A DNA stretch of 64,000 nucleotides from Metarhizium brunneum (GCF_013426205.1 NC_089422.1:5642001-5706000); one strand, 5' to 3'. Positions 37,247 to 49,675 are shown, counted from the first letter of the stretch. Made by a program: numbers and translations. The notes: generated by a model from the letters alone, not told the origin.

Positions 37247-40200
37247 ATGGAGCGGCTCGTCACAGAAGACTGCGCAATACTGATTGGCGGCTTCAACGGC
37301 TCTATTTTTGCAGGAAAGGGCCTCGGAATATCAGATATTGGCAGTCATTTGATTGCTAAAAATATACCTGATAAGACAGCTTGGTTAGGTTTTGACATCC
37401 ATTTTCCTTTTGGTGAAGATAATGAGGAAAATGGATTTGGCATATGCTATCGCTGTAAGCATTCCTTCATGATTTTTCCCTCTTGTTTGGGCAAGACTAA
37501 CATCATGTATAGGGTCCGATTCGGAAGGAATAGCAGTGCCAACTAAAACGTATACCATCACGGTCAAGTTTCCTGGATATAATGTCGTGCGTGATATATG
37601 GCCTGCGGATGATTCAATACGGAGCCGTTTTCCAGATGAAAAGCGAGAACTTTATCTTGTTGATGTCATCCTGAAATCTGGCGCTCAAGTTATCGTTGAA
37701 GGCTATGGCATGCCTTATGCCAATAGGGGCCATATTGCCGATAAGTGGCTGCACGATAACATGCCTATTATAGATAATGTCACTCTCACGGGACTGTTGG
37801 CGCAAAGAAGGTACCATTTTGTCGTCGCATCAGAGAATATTAGACTCAGCGAAGACTGGAACTTTGACGTCCTTCCGCGGCCTTTCCGTTATCCATACGG
37901 CAGGTCTCATAAGTGGAAGTCAGAGAGCGAATACTACGAAATGCTGGAGGAGAATAAAGGCCGGCAGTTCTTCCCGCGCACATCCTTTGATGACATTAAC
38001 GAGTTGCTCACCGTGTTATCGCAATCCCAGATCCAAGATATTATGTGGGTGCAAGAAGATGCCGAAAAGATGGAGGGAACGAAATTGCCAGCCTACTTTG
38101 TCCCGGCCAACGAAGATTTGAAGACATGGGAAGACCAGCTATTATACGCAATTGTTGCGCTTCCGCCATACTTTCGAACCAATTTTGAGAGCTCCTGGCG
38201 CCGTCTCTCAAGGGAAGGGAAGCTCAAGATTTCAGTCAACGATATGACTACATCGAGGTGTGGGACCAGGCCTAGAGACGACCCATGGGATGCGGTGATC
38301 GTGGATACTTCATCCATAAAGCATATTGATGTCTTAGAGGCACACCCAATCAAAGCCCATGAGCTAGTTCTCTACATTCGACGGGCTCCATTGCGGGAGA
38401 CGTGTGATTCACGATTCAAAATCTCAGAGTTTCGAGATCGGTCCAGTGCCGACGATGCCTTTGAAAATAGCAAGGAGCAATAGAATTGCATCTCCTTACG
38501 TTTTGACGCCAACCTGAAGGACTTCCAGCGGAAAGTCAACGAAGGGGTTTGTCTCCTTAAGAGTTCCGCAAACCCATACAATCTCAACGAGATGATTGAA
38601 GAAGGAGCCAAGGCCAAGAAAGATTCGGCAACAATGAAAAAAATGCTCGATAATGCTAAACTTCTCATGAGTGTTCAAAGGGATTTGTTCCTGGGCACTG
38701 GGTTCTACAACACCTTTGAAGGCAAGCCCACGTCAGCAAGCGGTAAGATTACGACTGCGATATCGAATCTTCTCCTTTCCGATGCCCTCGGTATCCCCTA
38801 TACGCCATTTAATCCGTTGCCAAATATTCCACTCCTGAGAATCACGGATCGCGATTTTGTGGATTCCCTGATGCAGGAGGCCCTGCCCGAGGACCGCTCT
38901 CGGTTCACCGAGTATCTATGCAATCGACCGCTTGGCCTCGGAATTATAACCGCCGTGAGTTCTCTTCCCTGTAATAGTCATTTTGAAGGTTAGCTTCCGA
39001 ATACTTACCAGTCCATGTTCCAAGCCGCCTGGGTTTGGAAAGACGACCGCCCTTGCTATTGGAGCCGTTGCAATGGCTCAGACTTTAGGGAAGTTATATT
39101 TATCGGGACCTACGCACATCTCTGTGGATAATGCCGCAGCACGACTGGATCTTATTAGTGATCGGGTGACGAATCGTCTAAACGATAAGCTCAGTCAACA
39201 GGGCCTTTCACCCAAGTATCATCGAAAGCTCATTATCCGTGCATTCAAGATCGACGATGAGCTAAAGGCCCTCAAAAATGCCCTGCAGAATCCCCAGGAT
39301 GCCAGTAACGCCACTATTGAATCGTCATGGTCCAGGAATTCCAAATGGAGACTACATTTGTCGTTGGCTTACTGGGTGTTGGTAGTTATCCGATCTCCCG
39401 CTGTGAGACAGCTTGGTCCACACGACAAAGAGAGCTTGCACGCCATTCGCGAGAAATGCGACAAGGATGGTTCTTTGGCGGTCCTCGGCAAAGTTGCAAT
39501 GGGCATCATTGAGTGGGAAAAGTATAAGAGAAGGGGTTTGGAAGTGATAGATGGCCGCGACTCACCCGTCAGGCGTCTCATGACAAGCATTCTATCCGTA
39601 GCCGATGTCATTGCAACGACACCATACCTCGCATGCAAAAAGCCTTTCTGTGACTGGAGAAAGAGGGAGGCCCGAGGATTCATATTCGACGAGGCTGCCA
39701 ACATGAATCGGCCAGACCTGCTATGTGTCTGGGGCAATACCTGTAAGCCGTGTCTCCTTGCTGGCGATGAAAAGCAACTGCCGCCAACTGTGATGACGAA
39801 GCAAGAGCGAGACGAAGATGGCAATTCCTTGAATAGGTTCGCGGGAGATGGCGCGATTTCGCCCATCCACCACTTCAAGTCCATGGGTTGGCCCATATAC
39901 AGACTTCGTGTCCTGCTTCGGATGGCGGAGGGACAATTCGACCTCACGTATAACGAGGTTTACAGAGACATTCCTTTCACCTACGGCCCTGGATGCGCCA
40001 TCGACCTCCCCCATCATGAGATTGGCCGCAAACTGGAGAGTTATCTCTGTCGAAAGTTTCCAAGAATCAAGCCTGCTCCCGCTGGCGAGCTTCTTCCAGT
40101 CTTTGTCCATTGCGAGGGTTCCCAGTCCTCCCAGGATGAGTTTTCTGGTTCGACGAGAAACCCCGACCAGGTAACACTGGGACTAAAGATCCTGGTAAAC

Positions 40201-40653
40201 TTCATCAAGAGCTCGGGTGCAAGACCGCAAAACATGGTTATTATTTCGCCTTACTTGGCCAATGTTGGCACCATCGAGAAGTTTCGAAAGCGCCCAGAGT
40301 TTGCTGCCTTGAAACCAATGCGCCCGACCGCGACGGTGGACTCTTTTCAGGGCCAAGAAAGTGACATTGTGATGATCATCATGGGGACCACGGCTAGTTC
40401 GGGTCCAGGGTTCACCTCTGACGAGCACCGGCTGAATGTGTTGCTGAGTCGCCACAGGTCTGGCCTCATCATCGTCGGGGATATTAATGTCACTGGCGAC
40501 GTGCTGAAGCCGGAGGCACCATTCCAGGGCGTGATGGTCATTGGTCGAACTGGCGAGAAGTATTTTGAGCCATGCAGGATGCTCCGAAATGTGCACTTGG
40601 CATTGCAGGGAGCGGGCAGAGTCGCCCGGATCCGGCTTCCAAAGAAAGATTAA
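37247..40653 (+). pseudogene. Superfamily-1 (DNA2/NAM7, ZNFX1-type) helicase-like gene interrupted by one TAG
   Basis: Exons 37247-37454, 37513-38954 and 39025-40653 would give about 1,090 residues. The C-terminal half is an SF1 helicase core: PPGFGKTT (Walker A, at the third-exon start), DEAANM (motif II), GDEKQLPPT (motif III), TVDSFQGQESDIVM (motif V) and LNVLLSRHRSGLIIVGD (motif VI). The N-terminal half is an uncharacterised domain. An in-frame TAG at 38481-38483 splits the frame; coding-like sequence continues without a break on both sides (NSKEQ, stop, NCISLRFDANLKDFQ). Either this is a young pseudogene, the stop is read through or edited, or there are two genes, the second from ATG 38592. 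I prefer one interrupted gene. Confidence 0.75.
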
Positions 40654-41431
40654 AATCGAGGTTGTCGAGAAGTGAGGGCATTGGACTGTGTTAAAGGGCC
40701 AGGGAAGGCCAATAAAAGTGGAACACGTTGGGTTCTTTTGGCTTTCTTTTTAGTTTGATGATAAATTTTCTGCGGTTTTATATCATTCATGGTTCTCGAT
40801 TTTGTTTTCTGGCTGTTTGTTGGCCCGTTTGTTGGGGCTCAAGTCAGTTGAACTATCCCATTGATGGCGGGCACTGCCTCCAGTACCTTCCTATTTTTTT
40901 TTTTGATCGTTAATCACACCTTTGCAGGTAGCTTAGAGTATTGATGCTTGTTTTGTGCATTTGAGCTCCTGTGTGAACGTTGATCAGTCCCTCTTTGCTC
41001 TGCCCCAGGATCCATCACACCGTTAGTACTTCTGTGATATGATTGAAACCGAATGATGGATTTCCCATGTCACTACTGCAATAAACCAGTAATCGAACCT
41101 GCAGCTGAGAACAGATAGAACACAGTTTCATTATTTACTTTCTATGTGTTTCATCTGCCTGCCTACCCGATGCACCTGAGAAACGTATTAGAGAGCAACT
41201 TAATATAACAGTCCCGAAGAGTAGCCCGACCGCAAGAGAAGCTGGAATAGGCGGCGTTGTCTCTCAGGAGCCAGTAGACTGATGAACTCTAGAGCTTTCT
41301 GGGCCAGTATAGAGATTGGAAGCAACCACTGACGCGACCGACAGAGATACAAACGCTGGTGTGTAATCTACCAAGTTAATAAGTTAATAAGTTATCTATA
41401 CGAATAGTGCCTCATCACCTATGTGCTTTCA
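40654..41431. other. Convergent intergenic region
   Basis: 3' flanks of the helicase-like gene and the GT2 gene. A small AGTTAATA repeat lies at 41374-41394. No gene is seen. Confidence 0.6.
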
Positions 41432-43495
41432 TCAGTGCGTCCCTCGCCCACCAAGCCCGTCGCCTTTCTCTCCATCAGAGGTAATAACTTCCCTCGTCTT
41501 ACCCCACTTGAAGTCGTCTGCGTAAAGCAATGAATATATTAAGATGATGATGTTTATAAACGGCGACGACAAAAAGTGGATAATGAATCCAACGAAATAT
41601 TGAAGTCTCTGTAGGTTATTTCTTGGAAGCCAAAAGCCGATGCAGAAAGAGTACAGCTAGATGGACTTGTGGTCAGTCAAACCTGGTGTCACCCCGAATC
41701 GCGGTCCACAAACCCCGGGCTGTGTGGTTGAAGAACTTACATATCTAACCCAGAGAACAGAAATTAAACCAACGAATATCTCATCTTCGAAAACCTTTGC
41801 GCCCTTCTTGGCAAAGAGCGCAATCAGTTGCGCCACCGCGGAAATGATGAACGGCGTAATGGCCCACGTCATGACTGCGACGATGCTCTGCAGCCGTTCA
41901 ACGAGAATGATTCCCGGCCGAAAGATCATGACAAACTCGTTTGAGATGCTTCCTAGCGCCCAGCGCTTTCGCTGCGATAGAAACACCTTCCACGTCTGCG
42001 GGACGATGGTGAATGCTTTGGAGCGGAGGGCCTGCGCCGTTTGTTTCTTGGGAAACAGACTGAATATGATGGACGCATGGATACTGTCTTCGGAATAGTT
42101 GCCCATGATTTGCTGCGTCATGACATCATTCGGTTTGGGGCAGTATCCGAAGCGTTCGCGTAGGACAGTGTCTCCAAACGTAGCTTCATCCACTTTGATG
42201 AGTTGACAGCACCCAGGGAGGCAGTTGACCTTGCCCGTGATCCTCGACTGGAACATTCTTCTTAAGCCCTGGGTCTGGGAGTACTCGACGGATTGGTACA
42301 GGGACCAGAGACCAAAGTTGTTCCCGTCAAAGTCGACGCAAACGTGGCCGCAAACCCCGACCAGTTTGGGGTTCTTGCGAATGGTATTGACCATCTCAAC
42401 GACACAAAAGTCGTCAAAGACGGTGTCGGCGTCCATGCCGACCAGGTAGTCCACGTTGGGCAGGCCATTTTCTAGCAGGCAATTGCCGAGATACTCAAAC
42501 AGTTCCTTGTTGAAGATTGTCACAGCGTTTACCGACCGCTTCTTGAAGTGGTACAAGAAGGAGCGGGCAAAGCACAAGCTGTCGCGTTTGCCCTGGTTAT
42601 ATCGTTTTCCCACAAACACAAACGGTATGCCCTTGTATCTACCTACTCGGGTTTTGACCGGCATGAACAGTCCATCCCTTGCGCGGTACCCGTTTTCGAA
42701 GTATTTGGAAGTCCCTGGCTCGAGTATGTCCTCGAGGAAATAGTCCTGCGTGGTCTTTTCCATTCCGGGACCACGTACATTTCCGTCCACGACGATGAAC
42801 ACGAGTCGCGCGTGTTCATCAATCCCTTTCTGAGAAACCAGGGAATCTAGCGACCGCGCTATTTCTTCCTTAGTCTCATTGTAACAAGGGAGCAGAAGAA
42901 CCATTCTTTCTGGTGTCGCGGGCGCCGTGTTCTTCTTTTTACGACAGCCGCAAATAATCTTGATCCATATCACATTAGCCACGATACATACCACCATTCC
43001 CGCTTGCAGTATGGTGTTGCAGCTAAGCAAGGCCAGGAATAGGTATACTGCTTGTGGTAGCAGAAGACTTATGGTGATGAGGGCAGAATTCAAGACGACG
43101 AGCCCTGTGATCAGCGCCCATTTTTGAAGCCGAAGGAGTTCCTTGGATACTCTCTTCAGCTCTTCTTCCGCGTCCCATCGCAGCTTGGCTTCTTCTTGCC
43201 GCACGTCTCCCCATAGTGAAACATTCGACGTGTGGAATTGAGAGTCAACAGATGTTGCGGACTCGATGGAACGTGGGGTTTGGGAACCTGGCGCCCGTGG
43301 CGTTGCGCGAGCAAGTGTCTAGACACTGTTAGCAGTAGGCAATGGACAAGGTTTGGCGATATTTACCGAGTCGCTAGAATTGAGCAATCTTGATCCTGGT
43401 TCTCGAAACGATACTGGTGGATGTAGTCCATAATGTATCGGTGGCAAGCCTCTTATATTGTTTGGTAGGGGCCAATCGAGCCTGGAATTCCCCAT
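41432..43495 (-). CDS. Chitin-synthase-type GT2 membrane glycosyltransferase
   Basis: Polymerises an amino sugar from a UDP donor and passes the chain across the plasma membrane. Exons: 43495-43367, 43318-41741 and 41656-41432, giving 643 residues. After a proline-rich N-terminus come two membrane segments (WALITGLVVLNSALITISLLL region and the next), then the catalytic domain with LLPCYNET, VVDGN, GMDADTV, EDS and QRKRW, the usual D-D-D-Q/RXXRW set of processive GT2 enzymes. C-terminal helices end in DDFKWGKTR, a typical chitin-synthase tail. At about 640 residues it is shorter than classical chitin synthases (over 850) and closer to small chitin- or hyaluronan-synthase-like enzymes. The N-terminus is uncertain: coding-like sequence continues to about 43560 without an ATG. 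It neighbours a chitin deacetylase and a UDP-sugar dehydrogenase. Confidence 0.88.
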
Positions 43496-45176
43496 CTTGG
43501 GCGAATCCCGCCTTGCGAATGCGAAGACGTAGCCGGTCCCTTCAGAAGGTAAAGGCACTCTCCATCAATGAATAGTAAAGGCTGTGCAAGAGCGGGATCT
43601 GTTTGGAGGTTAGGTTAAGAAATGTGAAGGCTGAGCCCTTCGCCTGCCAATTCAGGGCATATGTAAATGAAGTCCAGGTACATTGGCCCCGGTGATAGTC
43701 ATACGGCTCGGCTCTATAAGCAATCCATAGACTATTGAACTCTTGTTGCGCAAGCTTTAGGCTTCATCTAGATAGGGCATGTATCTTGGCCAGCCATGGG
43801 CCGGGGTAAGCATGTTTGCCTGCCCGAGAACGTCATCATCAAACAAAGAAGTGCCGAGGGCTAGCATTGACAAGGCTACGAGTCACAATACGAAGTCGAG
43901 CGAGTACATATCGACTCGAATACCGTCTTCTCGTACACCTTGCCGCTCGAAGCCCCCAGACCTTGCATGCTGGTACCACGATAGCTCTTGCAGCGCCTGC
44001 CTTTCTCCCAAATAACGCCAGTTCAGCCGTTCTTTTGAGCCAAGCTCACATTGGGTGAGATATGCGGGCATGTCGGAGCCAGCAGCGGCATCAGTCTATA
44101 CATATTGCTAAAGCCATGTTCTCGGATTCCGGACAAGGGGTTGCATTGTGAACCACCACAGTGGTGGGCAGTCTTGGGAAAACGTCACTGCCAATCATTC
44201 ATTATTGACGACGGAAAGGTGAAACAGTCCCATGGTCATTGGAAAACTCTTGGCGGAAGCCACTTTGTTTCTTAGAAAGCAGCAAGCTTGCTGTGTTGTT
44301 AAGCTCATGGTGGCTAGGTGTTTCCATTCATGCACCGGAAATGCATCCTCACGATTCCCGCAATACCCGAGATACATCATACAAGGCTACGCTGAGACAT
44401 GGTTCCTGTACAAGAGAAGATTGCATAGCAACGTACAAAGATGATGGTGGTGCCCCGTACGACGTGCGACACATGGGAATTCCGGGATAATACAACAGCA
44501 TGCTTCGCTACACGGCAGGAATTCTTCCCCAGCGGTGGAGAATCTCGTGTCCTGAGCCTTGTGGTTGTACCAGTGTTACAGCATGGAATACACTTCCGAG
44601 ATGGGCTTGCAAACGGTCCAGTCAAACGGTCGGCCAGCACCTGTGCTCGGCTACATGATGCTGTTTAGGAGTCTCGGTGTACTTGGCGACAGCAACATGT
44701 AACCGAGCACAAGTGCTTGGCGAGTATGCACTGCTACTACAGTGCCCGGAGCCGTCCTAATGCGACTCTAATTCTACTTTGTCCAAGTCTGCCATCGACG
44801 GTACTCATATGCCCAGCACTGACATATCGTGTATCGGCGGCATCTGCCCGTCTCGAACGGGCACCGCCGGTGAATTCGGATATCAACGGCTTTCTCTTCA
44901 ATGTCCATCGTTCCCAAAGAATTGGTGCCAAAATGTGGCTAAATGGGAGACATAGTCTGATTTACAGCGTATTTGGTGAATACAGTCAAGAGATCGACAG
45001 GCAATCGAATTGAACAGTAGCCCTGGCTATCTCGCACATCATCGGAGCAAAGAATGCAACATTTCGATAGCAAAGTATTAAGCGTATCCGAGAAAAAACC
45101 ACGGAAACCCTAACCTCTTCTCAAAAAGGCAGAAACCAATTATTCCACATGTACCTTGAACCCAAAATACCGTCTT
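43496..45176. other. Intergenic region
   Basis: About 1.7 kb between the GT2 gene and the chitin deacetylase. Possible additional 5' exon sequence of the GT2 gene lies at about 43500-43610 (branch CCTAACC and acceptor AAACAG near 43590). Beyond that no gene is supported. Confidence 0.5.
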
Positions 45177-46782
45177 TCAGTCACAATGACCGTACTCGTC
45201 CTGGCACCCCTCACCACAATGCTCAACCTGACTCCCGCTACTTGAATGGTCAGAACACCAATAAACTTGGCGACGAGAAACGGGACATACCAATATCCAT
45301 ACTTTGAGCAGCACGTCTTTCCCGCAAAGTGAAGACAGGTAGCAGAGTACCGAGCGCCACACAGGCCATTCGTTGTATCCAAAACACCCTGCGGGGATGG
45401 ATCGCAGTCCCCAAAGTCATTGTCGCACCCCGTGCCACAAAACTCGGGCGTCGATCCGCTGGTATGACAAGGTCAGCGAAAAGGCAAATGAACTCGCGGG
45501 CAACGACTACGCTTGAAGGGGGTCATACCAATATCCCCAGTGGGAGCAGCAGTCCCCAAACCCGGACCCCGGACAGATATATCCTGTGCTCCCACCGCAG
45601 CGTTGGTTGGGCGATATTTTGGTAGTCGTATTCAGCGGAGGTGAGACAGATGTGACCTGCGGTTTGGCCGGTCCCGAGCACAGGTTCCTCTTCCCAACGG
45701 TCCTGGTCTCTGCCGAACGGTACCAGTTCTCTTCAGGGTCCCCTAGGCATTCGCCCACCGTGACGAGCTTGTAGTCTCTTTCTCTCGCAAGACTGATCAT
45801 GTACTCTGTCAGATTGTGTACCGTCTGTTCGTGAACATCATGAGCCAGCACAATGTACGAGTTCTCTTTCGAATCTGGAGACAGGGTGCTGGAATAGCGG
45901 TCCTTTGACCTCTGTATGAGGGCCGGGTCATCGTACATGTAGTCTTTGGTGTCCAAGTTGGCCGAGATGGAGTGGTACGCCAAGTCACCCAAGGTTTCTT
46001 CGCACCCGGAACCAGCAGAACATTCCAGGAATGGGGGCCGGATGTACGTGGGGATTCGGCCAAGGATATTGCGAAGGGCCATTTCGTTGTGAATAATCTC
46101 TGCCCGCCGCACCGTCTCGTTGACCTCAGTCAAGTCACGATGTGTCCACGTGTGACTGGCGACCTGGTGGCCCGCGTTGTACATCCGCCGCAGGATACTC
46201 GGCCATGCCGTCGCCGGGTCATCGATATGTCCCTTGGCGCGGTTGTCACCCGTGATGAAGAAGGTGGCCTTGACCTCGTGCGCTGCGAGAAGGTCCAGAA
46301 GTTCCGTGGTGTAGATGTAGGGGCCGTCGTCGAACGTCAGAGCCACCATCCCCGGATTCTTGCATGATGTGATCATGGGCCCTGAAATCGTTAGTCCAAA
46401 GTGTCCATTCCCGCAAACTCTGTGAACAGTTACCATATGGGACTTTTCCAACCCGTGGCCGGGGTATTTCTGAAGTGTCACTGCCATCAGGAGGCACCCT
46501 TATCTCTATTCGTTAGCCAATTACATCAAAGTCTTGCCAATCTGGTTTCGATGCTCACAGCGTATCGCAAGTATGACTGTAGTCTAGTTGACACTGCGAG
46601 CCTGAACAATACTCCGCTGTGGTGCCGCAGAACCCTATCTCTGAGCAGCATGAACCCATTTCACATGATCCCTCGCCGGGACCGCACATTGGCTTTTCAT
46701 TGGCGACTAGTTCCCGATTGAAACGGAAGGCTAGCAGGCTCTGGAAGTACACAGCGAGGAGGAGGCCGAGTTTTGGTGTCAT
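45177..46782 (-). CDS. Secreted chitin deacetylase with three chitin-binding (CBM18) modules
   Basis: Removes acetyl groups from chitin or a related amino-sugar polymer outside the cell. Five exons: 46782-46559, 46498-46434, 46381-45529, 45458-45291 and 45237-45177, with all phases agreeing, giving 456 residues. The order is a signal peptide (MTPKLGLLLAVYFQSLLAF), an N-terminal CBM18 (CGPGEGSCEMGSCCSEIGFCG), a short linker (PPDGSDTS), a NodB catalytic domain with TFDDGP, SHTWTH and RPPF, then two C-terminal CBM18 modules. Each C-terminal module is cut by an intron at the same point, between TG and C of the YGYC-GS sequence. Divergent from the UDP-sugar dehydrogenase gene. Fungal enzymes of this type mask chitin or make chitosan. 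Confidence 0.94.
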
Positions 46783-48310
46783 TGCGGTTGAGTAGGGTCT
46801 GGTGTCCCTGCCGTTTCCTGGATACAAAAAGGAGCTAGATGCAGCTAGAAAAGAACAAAACTCGAATAAATAGACTGTGTTTGCTTCGGGATTGGGAGCG
46901 AGGGTAGTTTTATGACATAGTTCCATGACATGACATGGAGTAAGGGATGTGAGTCTATTACGACAGTGGTTCTGGCTTCTGGTTCCGGTAGGTACACGCT
47001 TGTTATAGAAGCACTCTTTCGTGCCACAAGCCATTTCTAATATTAAACTGATCTCCAATAATTAACGTTTGGCGATATTGACGCGTGTTTATTCTTGGCG
47101 CAGAAGTGTCAGGGTTGTGGATGGACAGGTATCAATAGACGACACATATGACACCCAGCTCAGCTGTTTCAGCAAATGAACATGAAATATTTGGCCTACG
47201 TGGTTTCACAGCTCACAGTTGCTTCAATATATTGCCAAAACATCCTGAATATAGCTTTTTTCAGGTGGATCTTCAGACAGGAGGGGCGGAAATACACCTC
47301 CTTGCAACCAGTAGCCAATGTATGGAATATCTCATTTTGGGCACGAACCAGCAGTGTACACCCGAGCTCCGGGTAATAGAATAGGGTTATTTCCTTTCCG
47401 GGATAAGCGCACCGACATGGCCACGCGGAACTGGCTGTATGTCTGGGGCTGGCCGAGACAACTCACCATCCGATGATGCTACCAGTTACGTAGTTTACCT
47501 GGATGCAGCTCGGACAAGACGAGATGGAAAGTCCCCGCCAATGACCAGTGAAACTTTCAAATAGCTGAAGTTGTATGACCAACTATTCTGTGTTCCCTCT
47601 TCTTCCATCCCGATCATGCTGTGATAGGCAACACTCGTATGAGACTCTCGCAGGTCAGCAGTGGCACATCAGGTGGGCGTTCCTTGCAATTCGCTGTATT
47701 GCATGGGAAGAAATAAACCCGAGGGAGGAAACGCGAATTTCTATTATTAAACCCACGGGAAATACAATTTATACGAGCCATCCATGCATTACACAACATG
47801 GTTTGCGGGGGGTCAGTAGAACTTATGCATATCCTGTTTGTCCGAACGTGGGACACCATCGGAACAGCGCCGATTGACTCATATTTCAAGCCCTCCCGGC
47901 TGGTCGTACTTGGTTACTGCATAAAATGTTGAACTCAATGTGAACGGCAAGACTCTGTGTCCTGGATCCGGAATGCCACCAACTTTTCAGCCCCAGCCCA
48001 AGGTGAAGCGAAGCCACCCTGCAGCATTGTTCGTAATCTTCAAGCTTGAAAGGTCGTTGATGCTGTGATTGCCCTGTTTACTCAAGCCATGTAACATTTT
48101 CTGGCGTGCTTTTGACAAAGCAAACGAGGACAGCTTAGATGTTTCTGTGCGAGTCATAAAGTGAATATGACGCGGCACCAACAATCAAGTCCCTCCACGT
48201 CTCTATTCACCTCGAGATGAAAGAAATAGATATAACATGTAGATACATGTCGAACTTGAGTATGGAGCTTCACAACCATTGTGACAGTGAGCCAACCCGC
48301 TACTCCGATC
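46783..48310. promoter_or_regulatory. Divergent promoter region of chitin deacetylase and UDP-sugar dehydrogenase
   Basis: About 1.5 kb between two outward-facing starts, a layout allowing shared control. Short frames occur but none looks coding. The upstream end of the dehydrogenase gene (48241-48310) continues open in frame but without ATG. Confidence 0.4.
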
Positions 48311-49675
48311 ATGATGAAAAATCCGCTCAGTGCACCCTTCGAGCTTGAAAGCTCTTCTTTTCAGACTCCGGCAGCTGTTGTATCCGACGAATGCGCCACT
48401 GCATTTGACCTTGACAATCGCATTCACTATGATCTGACGCCTCCTGGTGAAAAGGCCGAATTCGAGCAAGAGGTGTTGCCAGTCACGGATCCCATCTCCG
48501 TCACAACGCAACCTCTAGTAGCCATCATCGGTGTCGGCTACGTTGGACAACACCTTGCTCAAGTCTTTTCAAGAGCGTACAATGTTCTCGGATACGACAT
48601 TTCCGAATTCAGAATCCATCATCTCAAGAAAACCTTTGAGAGCAACGACAGAGTGAGCTTTTCATCATCGCCATCAGCAATGAGCCAGGCCACACATTTC
48701 CTCATATCAGTGCCAACGCTCCTGCTACCAGACAAGCGCATCGACTCGTCGTTTCTCCGCAACGCACTGTCCACAGTCGCCCAGATCGCGCGGCCAGGAT
48801 CAACAGTCATCATCGAGAGTTCCGTCGCCGTCGGCATGACGCGCGAATATCTCGGACCGCTCGCGAGGAACAGGGGCCTCTTTGCAGGCATGTCGCCCGA
48901 GAGAGTTGACCCCGGCCGGACAGAGCCTCCCGCACACGCCATACCCAAGATCATCTCCGGCCTGGACGACGAGGTCCCGGGCTCGCTGGCCGCCATACAC
49001 GAGCTCTACTCCAGGGTCTTTGACCAGGTGACTCCCGTGTCGAGCCCAGAGGTGGCCGAGATGACGAAGCTGTACGAGAACTGCCAGCGAATGGTGTGCA
49101 TTGCCTACGCAAATGAAATGGCGGATGCTTGCGTCTCGCACGGCATCGACCCGTTTGAAGTGTGCGGTGCGGCTGCGACCAAGCCCTTTGGCTATATTAC
49201 TCTTATGCCTGGCCTTGGGGTAGGAGGCCATTGTATCCCCGTCAATCCCTACTACCTGTTTTCCAATAACAGCTTCCCCATTCTACGGGCGGCGTGTGAG
49301 AAAATGACGCGCCGGCCGGGGGAAATTGCAGAGCGGGTGGTGACGAGGCTGTGTAGACGGCTGCCCTTTTGTCGGCCGCGCATCTTGGTGGTTGGTATGG
49401 GTTTCAAGCCAGGACAGGCTCATCTGATAAACTCCCCTGGGTTGGAGTTGGCAAAGAGCTTGGTCCTGGCGGACAAGGTCGAAGTCAGTTGGGTCGATCC
49501 TCTTGTTTCTCAAGAGTCCATCCCTCAGATTCCCAGGTTCGACGAAAGGGACTGGTCCGTTGCTTCATTGGAGGCGAGCTTTGAGTTGATAATAGTTGCC
49601 TTCAGGCAGAGTGGTCTGAATTTTGAGCTGCTGGGACAGCTGCGAAATGTCGAGGTCGACATGTGGTGTCGGTGA
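48311..49675 (+). CDS. UDP-N-acetylhexosamine-type nucleotide-sugar dehydrogenase
   Basis: Oxidises C6 of a UDP-sugar to a uronate with two NAD+. No introns, 454 residues from ATG 48311 (frame open a little further upstream without ATG). The Rossmann motif is IGVGYVGQHLA, followed by MSPERVDPG, the catalytic cysteine segment GVGGHCIPVNPYY and the C-terminal domain with VVGMGFKPG. The SPERVDPG and GGHCIPxxPxY patterns belong to the UDP-GlcNAc/UDP-ManNAc dehydrogenase branch (WecC, WbpA) and not to UDP-glucose dehydrogenases, which have GGxCFPKD. Such enzymes are familiar in bacteria but uncommon in fungi, so a transferred origin is possible. With the GT2 and deacetylase it suggests an acidic amino-sugar polymer. 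Confidence 0.9.
   Translation: MMKNPLSAPFELESSSFQTPAAVVSDECATAFDLDNRIHYDLTPPGEKAEFEQEVLPVTDPISVTTQPLVAIIGVGYVGQHLAQVFSRAYNVLGYDISEFRIHHLKKTFESNDRVSFSSSPSAMSQATHFLISVPTLLLPDKRIDSSFLRNALSTVAQIARPGSTVIIESSVAVGMTREYLGPLARNRGLFAGMSPERVDPGRTEPPAHAIPKIISGLDDEVPGSLAAIHELYSRVFDQVTPVSSPEVAEMTKLYENCQRMVCIAYANEMADACVSHGIDPFEVCGAAATKPFGYITLMPGLGVGGHCIPVNPYYLFSNNSFPILRAACEKMTRRPGEIAERVVTRLCRRLPFCRPRILVVGMGFKPGQAHLINSPGLELAKSLVLADKVEVSWVDPLVSQESIPQIPRFDERDWSVASLEASFELIIVAFRQSGLNFELLGQLRNVEVDMWCR

Noticed and set aside
43496..43620. Extra 5' exon of the GT2 gene reading FIDGECLYLLKG
   Set aside because: An acceptor-like site is present near 43590, but I could not join it in frame to the rest, so it was left out of the model.
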